A stretch of DNA of 34,565 bases from Flavobacteriaceae bacterium (GTDB lineage: Bacteria; Bacteroidota; Bacteroidia; Flavobacteriales; Flavobacteriaceae), in the NCBI GenBank assembly GCA_947457105.1, contig CANGUP010000016.1:1-34565 (forward strand). The letters are read 5' to 3'. Shown in pieces: positions 1 to 9,500 of this stretch. The notes below the pieces were generated by a model that did no database searches, had not been told where the DNA came from, and was given only the letters and a program-made list of their open reading frames with translations. Made by a program: the position numbers and the translations under genes. Within the stretch, counting starts at the first letter, position 1; the number at the start of each line of letters is the position of its first letter.

Positions 1-17
1 ATTATAATTATTTGAAA

Positions 18-1373
18 TTATCTCAATTTGAAGATTACTTTTCTAACTAAACTTCTAGTTTCTTGACCATTTGAATTATTAAATTGTAATTCTCCTCCAG
101 AAATTGCATTTAATCGTGTCTCATCAATTCCAGAATTGACTAATATTTTCTTTACATTATTGGATCTTGATAAAGCTAATTTCTCATTTTTAGATTTATT
201 ACCAACATTGTCTGCAAACCCAATAATATCAACTTTTGCATTTAAGTTTATTTTTAAATAGGTTAGAATAAAATTAATTCCATCTAAAGAGTTGGTATTT
301 GGTTTTGCACTATTTACCTCAAAAAATACTGTTATATATCCATCATTAATAGACTTCTCTATAAAGTCAACTTTAGACATTTCTTTAGAATCAAATCCTG
401 TTATCTGAGATTTTTTATTTTTTTCAATCGAAATTTTATCACTATCAGTAGTACCATATTTTGAATCAAAGTAACGCTCTAATTCGTCTGAAACTCCATT
501 TCTATTGATGTCAATCATAACACCTCTAGTATCAACGGCAACGCCTGCAACCGAATTATTTTCATTATCTAAATAATCAGCAACACCATCTTTATCGGTA
601 TCATTCATTAATGTTTCTATATTGCCAACTCTTTTTTCTATTTCTTTTACTTCTTCTTCTAGTTTTTTTAGATCACCATCTGAAGCAGCAACAATTGGAT
701 TGCCTAATTTATAACTAATCCCAATTGACATACTACTCATTACTCCATTTAAGTTATTTTTTTCATCCGAAACATTACCATCCCAAGTATGATGTTGTCT
801 AAAATTATTTAAGACAGAAAAATCTAGAAACAAATTAGTTTTGCTTGTTATATTATAGGAAGGAGTGAACCCAAAGATCAATCCTAAAATATTATCCGGC
901 GAACCAATTGCTTGATTTGCTGATGATTTAATTGTTTGTAAGGAAGCCATATTTAATCCAATATGAGGTTGTAATTTGAATTTTGAAAATTCATCTAAAC
1001 CAAACAACATATTGATGTTAAACATAGTCTGAATAGACCATCTAAATTGCGCCACATCAAAATCTAAACTTTTATTGCTAGCAGGAGTAAATCTATCAAA
1101 TGTTAAATCAGATTTGAATGTTACATATTTATTGAGATAATATCTTGCTCCAATGTTGAATGAATTTAGATTTAGTTCTCCCAAAAACTTTTCATTATCT
1201 GCAGAGAAATACCCCTCGTTGTAGGGCCTAATTCCACGACTACTCCCGAATGATAAATCCAACGACCATCTATTTATTTTTGGTTTTTTAATACTTGCTG
1301 AATCAATACTTTCTTGTGAATATGTATTGTTAGCTAATGAAAATAACAAAATTAATGACAAAAATTTTTTCAT
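18..1373 (-). CDS. OmpA-family outer membrane protein with beta-barrel-like N-terminus and TSP3-like Asp-rich linker
   Basis: ORF 18..1415; signal-peptide start MKKFLSLILLFSLANNTYSQ at codon 15 (start about 1373). Asp-rich DTDKDGVADYLDN / DINRNGVSDELE and C-terminal OmpA-like region (VDIIGFADNVGNKSKNEKLALSRSNNVKKILVNSGI). Confidence 0.88.
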   Translation of the reverse strand: MKKFLSLILLFSLANNTYSQESIDSASIKKPKINRWSLDLSFGSSRGIRPYNEGYFSADNEKFLGELNLNSFNIGARYYLNKYVTFKSDLTFDRFTPASNKSLDFDVAQFRWSIQTMFNINMLFGLDEFSKFKLQPHIGLNMASLQTIKSSANQAIGSPDNILGLIFGFTPSYNITSKTNLFLDFSVLNNFRQHHTWDGNVSDEKNNLNGVMSSMSIGISYKLGNPIVAASDGDLKKLEEEVKEIEKRVGNIETLMNDTDKDGVADYLDNENNSVAGVAVDTRGVMIDINRNGVSDELERYFDSKYGTTDSDKISIEKNKKSQITGFDSKEMSKVDFIEKSINDGYITVFFEVNSAKPNTNSLDGINFILTYLKINLNAKVDIIGFADNVGNKSKNEKLALSRSNNVKKILVNSGIDETRLNAISGGELQFNNSNGQETRSLVRKVIFKLR

Positions 1374-1587
1374 AAAAACATATTTTTTTTCAAATTTATT
1401 CAAATTAGTGGTCATTAATCAAGAGCAAAATAATTATTAACAATTTCAAAACATGTGTTGTAAATTTAGCTTACTAGGTAATGATTAGTTAATGTTTTTA
1501 TAATGAAATGGTTGTTTTTAAATAATTTTATATTAACAATAATTTTACAATTACTCCCTTAGTTTGCATAAACTAAAATTCCGTAGC

Positions 1588-4494
1588 ATGAAATTATTTT
1601 ACTCACTATTATTTATGTGCATCTCTTTGAATTTATACTCTCAAACTGGGGTGATTTCAGGAAGCGTCATTGATGAATTAAATGGTTCATCACTACCGGG
1701 TGTAATTGTATCAATTAAAGATTCCAAAAAAAGCATGATTAGTGATTCTGAAGGGAAATTTATCTTCAGAAATATTCCTGTTGGACAATATGAATTAGAA
1801 TTTAGATTTATTGGTTACCAGACAAAAGCGGTTTCTGAGGTAAATGTTACAGTTAATGAGACTACCAGCATAAATGCGTATTTAAATTCTCAAAAAAATA
1901 TGTTGGATGAAGTAGTCATAACTAGGACAAAAGCAAAAACAGAGTCGGTTAAATCGTTACTAATAGCACAAAAAAATAGTGCAAATGTATCAGATGGTAT
2001 CTCTGCTGAAACAATTAAGAGAACTCCTGATAAAAATACCTCTGATGTTTTAAAAAGAATCAGCGGGGCAAGTATTCAAGACAATCGATTTGTAATTATT
2101 AGAGGTTTGAATGATCGATATAATGCCGCTTTTTTAAACGGAGCGCCATTGCCGAGTTCGGAATCAGATAGAAAGGCATTCTCGTTTGATATTTTTCCAT
2201 CAAATATGTTGGATAATTTAATAATTACCAAAACAGCTTCGCCAGATTTACCAGGTGATTTTGCTGGTGGTGTAGTTCAGATAAACACTAAATCGGTACC
2301 TGATAAAGATTTTCAATCCGTAACTATCGGCTCGGGATACAATACAATAACCACAGGTAGAAATCAAAGAACTTATAAGGGTAGTGGGACTGATTGGTTA
2401 GGATTTGATAACGGGCCACGTGCTTTACCATCAACAATTCCAAATACTGAGACATTTAGCAATTTGTCTTTTCAAGAAAGAGTTGATGTAGCCAAATCTT
2501 TTCAATCTGATTGGAACATAAATAATAGCACTTTTGGCCCAAATTATAGCTTTCAATATTCTATAGGTCATCATTTTGATATTAAAGACAAAACACTAGG
2601 GGTAATGTTTTCGGTTTCCAACAACAAATCAAATAATTTTACTACTGTATTGAGGAATGATTATGACAATCCTGGACAAAATTTACCTGCATTATTGACT
2701 AAGCAATATAATGATAGAAACTACAGTGAACAAGTATTGACGGCTGCACTAGCAAATTTTTCGTTGAAATTTAATGATAATCACAACCTTTCTTTTAAAA
2801 ATATTTTCAGTGTAAATTCAACTGATTTAGTAGTGGAACGAAATGGTCAAAACGATGTTACAGATGTTAGAGAAACGTTTTCAGATGTAAGATGGTTTAC
2901 AAGTAATAGGATTTATTCTGGTCAATTAAATGGGGAACACTATTTTTCTGTGCCTAAAGTTAAACTGAATTGGACAGGCTTTTATAGCGACATCAATAGA
3001 GATATTCCTAATTTACGTAGAAATATGTATTCTATCGCTGATCCTACTAGTACAGATCCAGCTCAAACAACCCCTGTTGCACTAATTGCAAATAACAATG
3101 GTGGTCCTGATTACGGTGGTGGTATGTTTTTTTCTAAAAATAAAGAATATATCACTGGAGGTAAAATAGATATTTCAAGAAAGTTCTTGATAGGTGAAAA
3201 TTTAAACAATGAATTAAAATTTGGTGGCTTTACACAGTATAGAGTAAGAGACTTTTTTGCTAGACAATTACAGTATAATACGCTTACTCAAGGAGGAACT
3301 TTTGACACTCAATTGTTACAATTGCCTAATGCTTCGATTTTTAACATAGCCAATATGGGGCAACTTTCTAATGGATTAAATGGGTTTACTCTTTTTGATT
3401 TTACAAAATTTACTGATTCCTATTCTGCTTCCTCTAGATTAAATGCTGGTTATATTATGCTCGATAATCGCTATAAAAAATTCAGAGTCATTTGGGGAGT
3501 TAGATATGAAAGTTTCGTTCAAACTTTGGATGCTCGAAAAGGTGAAACAGAGTATTTATCTTTAAATAAGCCTCAAAATGATATACTACCTTCGGTTAAC
3601 TTAGTTTATTCACTAACCAGTAAACAAAATTTACGTATCAGTTATTCAAAAACTTTAAACAGACCTGAATATAGAGAATTAGCACCCTTTGGATTTTATG
3701 ATTTTACCACTCAATTTTTTACTCAAGGAAATGATACTTTAAAGATAGCAAGAGTTAAAAATTTTGACATACGTTATGAATTTTATCCTGGAAAAGGACA
3801 ACTATTTTCAGTTTCCTATTTTAGAAAAGATTTCACGAATCCTATAGAGCTTAAGCAAGAAATCAACAATAAAACTGTTACCTATAGAAATGCAGATAGT
3901 GCAGTTAATAGCGGTATAGAATTAGAATTTAGAACCTTATTGAGTTCTATTTTTACAAACGAAAATACTACTGTTTTTGATGATATCACATTATTTGCAA
4001 ACACGGCAATAATCAAATCAGTAGTAGATGTCTCGAGTATTAGTTCAATTAACACTGATTCGAGCATTCCGCTCCAAGGCCAGTCTCCTTTTGTGATTAA
4101 CGTTGGTTTACAATATATGAACAAAGACAATGGCTGGGTATTTTCATCTAATTTGAATAGAGTTGGAAATAGAATTTCAATAGCAGGAAATGAAAACAAT
4201 CCAGCTATATGGGAAAAAGGAAGAACAATACTTGATTTTCAAGTAGCAAAAAATTTAATGAAAAACAAAATAGAACTAAAACTTAACGTTCAAAATATTT
4301 TGGCTCAAGATCAAATTTTCTATCAGAATGATTACAGTAAAGCAAGTAGATACGGAACTTTTGAAACATTTGGGAATTATCTTTTTACAGGGGACTATCT
4401 ATATGAAGATGGTTATAATCCTGAATATGATAGTCTTTATTGGCGTACTAAATTTGGACCTACATTTTCCTTTTCAATGACCTATAATTTTTAA
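1588..4494 (+). CDS. TonB-dependent receptor with N-terminal carboxypeptidase-regulatory-like domain
   Basis: Signal peptide MKLFYSLLFMCISLNLYSQ from ATG 1588 (ORF track begins at an upstream TTG, 1564); GVISGSVIDELNGSSLPGVIVSIKDS domain; plug region (RTPDKNTSDVLKRISGASIQDNRFVIIRGLNDRYN); C-terminal aromatic beta-strand FSFSMTYNF. Confidence 0.92.
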   Translation: MKLFYSLLFMCISLNLYSQTGVISGSVIDELNGSSLPGVIVSIKDSKKSMISDSEGKFIFRNIPVGQYELEFRFIGYQTKAVSEVNVTVNETTSINAYLNSQKNMLDEVVITRTKAKTESVKSLLIAQKNSANVSDGISAETIKRTPDKNTSDVLKRISGASIQDNRFVIIRGLNDRYNAAFLNGAPLPSSESDRKAFSFDIFPSNMLDNLIITKTASPDLPGDFAGGVVQINTKSVPDKDFQSVTIGSGYNTITTGRNQRTYKGSGTDWLGFDNGPRALPSTIPNTETFSNLSFQERVDVAKSFQSDWNINNSTFGPNYSFQYSIGHHFDIKDKTLGVMFSVSNNKSNNFTTVLRNDYDNPGQNLPALLTKQYNDRNYSEQVLTAALANFSLKFNDNHNLSFKNIFSVNSTDLVVERNGQNDVTDVRETFSDVRWFTSNRIYSGQLNGEHYFSVPKVKLNWTGFYSDINRDIPNLRRNMYSIADPTSTDPAQTTPVALIANNNGGPDYGGGMFFSKNKEYITGGKIDISRKFLIGENLNNELKFGGFTQYRVRDFFARQLQYNTLTQGGTFDTQLLQLPNASIFNIANMGQLSNGLNGFTLFDFTKFTDSYSASSRLNAGYIMLDNRYKKFRVIWGVRYESFVQTLDARKGETEYLSLNKPQNDILPSVNLVYSLTSKQNLRISYSKTLNRPEYRELAPFGFYDFTTQFFTQGNDTLKIARVKNFDIRYEFYPGKGQLFSVSYFRKDFTNPIELKQEINNKTVTYRNADSAVNSGIELEFRTLLSSIFTNENTTVFDDITLFANTAIIKSVVDVSSISSINTDSSIPLQGQSPFVINVGLQYMNKDNGWVFSSNLNRVGNRISIAGNENNPAIWEKGRTILDFQVAKNLMKNKIELKLNVQNILAQDQIFYQNDYSKASRYGTFETFGNYLFTGDYLYEDGYNPEYDSLYWRTKFGPTFSFSMTYNF

Positions 4495-4688
4495 GTAGTT
4501 ATCATCAAGAAACTAGTTGATTAAGTCAGAAGCAATAAAATAATTGATATAAAAATAGGAATCATATTATTTAATTTTTACCAATTGAGATTTATGAATT
4601 CCAATATATGAAAATGAAATATGCTAATAAAGACAATGGAAATTGAAATTTTCAAGAGCTAAAGATTGATAAAAAATGATCATTCAGA

Positions 4689-5106
4689 ATGGCACGTTTT
4701 TCAAAACAGAATAAAAAAACAGAACGTCCATAACATATCGTAGACCCTATTAACTTATTTTATTTTCTAAAAAGAATGGATTTTCCTAAGGCATTCGTAC
4801 AAATGTTGATTTTTGCATTACATGGGAAGTTTTATCTCAAAAAAATAATTAGAGATTTCGACAAAAAAGCAATTTGAAAAATAGTGTAATACTGACATTT
4901 TAGAAGAAATTGGATTTACACAACAATAAAATCTCAGAAAAATAATCGAATCCATAGTTAAATAACTAAACAATATTGCTGTAATAGAAGTAGATTATAA
5001 AGATAATGTTACGAATAGTATTGGTGTAATATTTTATAACGACAAAGCTTTATTTGATCAAAATCAAAATTACTTAATTGAAAAATCTAGAACAAAATAT
5101 CGATAA
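4689..5106 (+). pseudogene. Eroded ORF of unknown family (about 138 codons)
   Basis: Reading ATG 4689 gives MARFSKQNKKTERP*HIVDPINLFYFLKRMDFPKAFVQMLIFALHGKFYLKKIIRDFDKK; a one-base shift at the A-run near 4863-4868 continues QFEK*CNTDILEEIGFTQQ*NLRKIIESIVK*LNNIAVIEVDYKDNVTNSIGVIFYNDKALFDQNQNYLIEKSRTKYR*. In-frame stops at 4731, 4882, 4927 and 4963. Confidence 0.35.
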
Positions 5107-6390
5107 AAATTTCAATTATAGTAAATCAGATTTTGGTGATGACTTTATATTGGGCGTAGCGTCTTCTGCATTTCAAGCTGAGAGGAATAATGATGCATTT
5201 AGAAAAGGAGCATCTATTTGGGATGAATTTTCAAGTCGAAATAAAACAACACTCAAATATGATTCTCCTAATAGTGCAATGAATTTTCATGAAAATTATA
5301 AAGAGGATGTTAAACTAGTTAAAGCACTATCAATACCATATTTTAGTTTTTCAATATCATGGTCAAGAATTCTCCCAAATGGTATAGGAGAGATAAATCA
5401 AGAAGGCATTAATTTTTATAATGATGTATTAGATGCCTGTATAGAAAATAAAATTGAACCATTTGTAACTTTATATCATTCGGATTTACCACATGAACTA
5501 GAAAAAAAAGGAGGATGGACTAATAGAACTATTTTAGACTGGTTTGAAGAATATACAAAAGTGTGTGTCAATGCTTTTAAAACCAAAGTGAAGTATTGGG
5601 TTGTTTTAAGTGAGCCTTCTGTTTTTGTTGGTGTGGGTTATTTTATAGGAATTCATACTCCTGGAAAAAAGGGAATAAAAAACTTTTTGCCCGCGATGCA
5701 CCATTCCTTACTTTGTCAATCTATTGGGTATAAAACTATCAAAGAAATTGATGTTACATCACAGGTAGGAACAACTTTTTCTTGCTCTTATATTAGTCCT
5801 AAAACCAATAGTGAAAAAAATAGTAAAGCGGCCGAAAGAATAGATGCTTTATTAAATAAAGCCTTTATAGAACCTTCTTTGGGATTAGGTTATCCCATAG
5901 CTTCCTTACCCTTTCTTAAACATATAAATAAATACTTAGTTAAAGGTGATGAAGACTTGATAAAAGTTGAATTCGACTTTATAGGGCTTCAAAATTATAC
6001 AAGAGAAGTAGTAGAACATAATTCCTATACTCCTTATGTAAATGCAAAACTTATTCGCGCAAACAAAAGAAATGTTGATTCTACATTGATAGATTGGGAT
6101 ATACATCGAAAGTCAATTTATATGATGATTTTAAAATTTAGTGAATATAGTGGTGTCAAAAAAATTATTATTACGGGAAATGGAGCATCCATTTTAGATG
6201 AAGTCAAATCAGATATAATTAACGATGAAAAAAGTATAAATTATAAAGAAAGTTACCTACAACAAGTTTTATATTCAAAAGAAAAAACAGATAAGGTTAA
6301 AGGTTGTTTTATATAGTCTTTAACATAAAATATCGATCGGGAATGCATGAAGCAACTTAGGGGATTAATACAAACTTAACATATAGAACA
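5078..6390 (+). pseudogene. Degenerate glycoside hydrolase family 1 (beta-glucosidase-like); catalytic nucleophile lost and C-terminus truncated
   Basis: ORF 5078..6316 (TTG start only). GH1 landmarks: KSDFGDDFILGVASSAFQAE, SIWDEFS, FSISWSRILPNGIGEINQEGINFYN, TLYHSDLPHELEKKGGW, VLSEPSVF, FIGLQNYTR, IIITGNGAS (canonical I/VTENGA). Stop TAG at 6314 falls where the conserved Trp after G(Y)F(V) is expected, and residual similarity (SLT*NIDRE vs TFTDNFEW) continues past it. Confidence 0.75.
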
Positions 6391-6489
6391 TTATTTTTTT
6401 ACAAAAAAGCCTGTTTTACAGACTATTTTTTTACTTATTAATAATCATTATTTAATTCGTTTTTTACACATAGAACTGTAGTCCGAACC

Positions 6490-6497
6490 TAAGTTTG
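6490..6497 (+). promoter_or_regulatory. Possible Bacteroidota -7 element (TAnnTTTG)
   Basis: TAAGTTTG at 6490-6497, 30 bp before ATG 6527; no convincing -33 TTTG upstream. Confidence 0.35.
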
Positions 6498-6526
6498 TGG
6501 AGTCTAATTAAAACAATTCAAAAACA

Positions 6527-9500
6527 ATGAAAAAAAATTATTTAATTGCACTTTTGACTTTATTTGTCAGCTTTGCAAATGCTCAAAGATTTATTGAGTC
6601 AACATCTTATCGGGGTGCGTTTGCACCTACAGGAGCCATGTGGACAGAACAATGGACCAATTTTGATCCAATCAATGAACCGTACCCAGATGCCGCAACT
6701 GTTGTAAATGTCACTGCTGACATTACAACAAACACAACGTGGTTAGCAGGTAGAACCTACAAACTCTCAGGTTTGATTTACGTAAGAAACAATGCCACAT
6801 TAACAATTCAACCTGGTGTTGTTATTAAAGGACTTTCTTCTGTAAATGGGACAGCTTTAATTGTAACTAAAGGTTCTAAATTAAATGCTATTGGAACTGC
6901 TGCTGCTCCTATTGTATTTACCTCTGGAAAAACAGTTGCTCAAGGAAGACAACCTGGTGATTGGGGTGGAATTATCCTTTTGGGTAGAGCTGGATTTAAT
7001 GCCAACGTACCAGCTGGTTCAGCTGCCGGTACTAACGGTGTGAATAACATCGAAGGTATTACAGCCAATCTTAACACCGAATATGGTGGTGGAACAACTG
7101 CAATAAATGATGATAATTCAGGAACATTAAAATATGTTCGTATTGAATTTGGTGGATATGTTTTCTCTCCTAATAATGAGATCAACGGTTTAACAATGGG
7201 TGCTGTCGGAAATGGCACTACTATTGATTATGTGCAAGTATCGTACACCAATGACGATGCTTTTGAGTGGTTTGGTGGTTCAGTAAATTGTAAGCACTTG
7301 GTTTCTTTCAGAAATTTAGATGACGATTTTGATACCGATAACGGTTACAAAGGTATCGTACAATTTGGTTTAATTGTAAGAGATCCATCTATCGCTGATA
7401 ACCCATCGGTTTCTACTTCTGAAAGTTTTGAGTCTGATAACAATGCTGCTGGAACTGCTTCTGCTTCTGGTTATGATAGTACTTCTGCAATATTTACCAA
7501 TATTACATCAGTAGGACCTTCTAAACGTGCTACTTTAGCTCCAACTGCTACTTTAGCAGTAGGACATGAAAGAGCGTTGCGTTTAAGAAGAGCTACACAA
7601 TTAAAGGTGTTCAACTCAATCTTTATGGATTTCAAACAAAGTATCGTATTTATTGATGCAGCTGCTGCAGTTGCAAATGCTAACGCTGGAACTTTAAAAT
7701 TCGTAAATAATATCATGGCAGGAGCTGTTGGTACCTTCACAGGAGGAATTAACCCTACTTCTTTAAATTCATTTTTCTCAACAAACGGAAACACTACTCA
7801 AGCATCAAGTGATGGATTATTGACTTTACCATATAATGCTTCTACAAATACATACTTAGGTTTGGATTACAGACCAGGATCTTCAAGTATTGCTGCAACT
7901 GGAGCTAACTTTACGGATAGCGCAATTGCTGATTATGTAATTACTGCGGTTAATGGAGATACTCCAGTTGTAAGTAATGTTACCTATTGTAAAGGTGCTG
8001 TTGCAGCTCCATTAACGGCTACTCTAACTGCAGGTAACGTTTCTTTGAGATGGTATGCTAATGCAACTACTGCAACTTTTACTACTACCGCTCCAGCGAC
8101 TCCTAGTACTTCACCTGTTTTTCCTGCAGGTCAAACGCAGGTAGTTACAACCTATTATGTTGCTCAAGTTAATGCTGCTGGTGCTGTAAGTAATAGAGTA
8201 TCTTTTACAGTAACTGTAAATGCATTGCCAACTCAGGTAATTAGTACTATCACGGGTGTAGGTCCTGTAGGATCAACTTCTGTTACTGAAATTGGTCGTT
8301 ATGTTGGAACTACTAGCGAGTTTAAGTACTCAGTAACTGCATTTGATGCTGGGCTTTCTTATGTATGGACATTGCCTTTAGGAGTTAATCTTGTTTCAGG
8401 AGGAGGCACAAATGAAATTACTGTAAACTTTGCAAACGTACCTTTTGGAGCTGGTTCAGTTGGATCAATCCAAGTACAAGCTCAAAATGCTTCTGGTTGT
8501 AGAACTGCTGCAAAAACGTTGGCTTTAACAAAAGCTTTACCTGCCGCTCCAGGTACAATCAATATGTTTGATACAGCTTCTTCTTCGCCTGCAACTGCAC
8601 TTACATCCTATGCGAAATACATGGGTACAACTACTCCAGTAACATTAGTTGCAACAGCAGTAACTGGTGTAAATACATATGAGTGGGAATTGCCAGCTGG
8701 TGTTACTATTAGTATTCCTGCAGGAACTGCTGCTCCTGTAACAACAACTGTTAACTATACTTCGGAACCATTCTTTAGCCCATCAACTGGTACATTACCA
8801 TTGGGAACAAGATTTTTTACAGTTACAAACAACACGTACACGATCAGTGTAAATGGTGTTTCTACTATAATTACCGTTTCTACATGTAATCAAAGATACC
8901 AAGGATCAAGTAACAATAGTCCTTATCCTTCTACTTCAGCACCTTATGTACAATATGGAACAGTAGTGAGAAGCAACTTAAACTCTATCTTAGTAAATTT
9001 TGCCGGTGTAACAAGCTCTGCTACAACGGCATTATATTTCGGTGTAAGATCACTTAATGGTGTTGGTTATTCAGTAACACCAAATGCTACTAATGCTGAC
9101 GTAGTTGCAAACTTAACTGGAATTCCAGGTTTGTTTAGCACAACCTATACAGCAACACAGACCTTAATTACTCCTCCAAGTACACAAGGATCTACAACTT
9201 ATACTGCAAGTGGATTTGCTCCAAAAACGTCAAAATTGAAGAAGTTCGTAGCTGCTATTCCTGCTGCACCTGCTGCATTGAAATTAACCAATCCTGCGGT
9301 ATCATCTTCAACTGCAATTACTGATATCACTAGTTTTATTGGTACTTCTACTCCATTGACATTAACTGCTACTCCTTCTGCAACTGCTCAAAGTTACGAT
9401 TGGATTTTACCAGAAGGTGTAACTCAAGTTTCTGGTACAAATACAAATGAAATTGTAATTAATTTTGCAAATTTTGATCCTGCAGATTTAGAAACTGGTA

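Noticed and set aside
3882-4199. Minus-strand ORF within the TonB receptor
   Set aside because: Antisense to a conserved CDS with no recognisable protein features.
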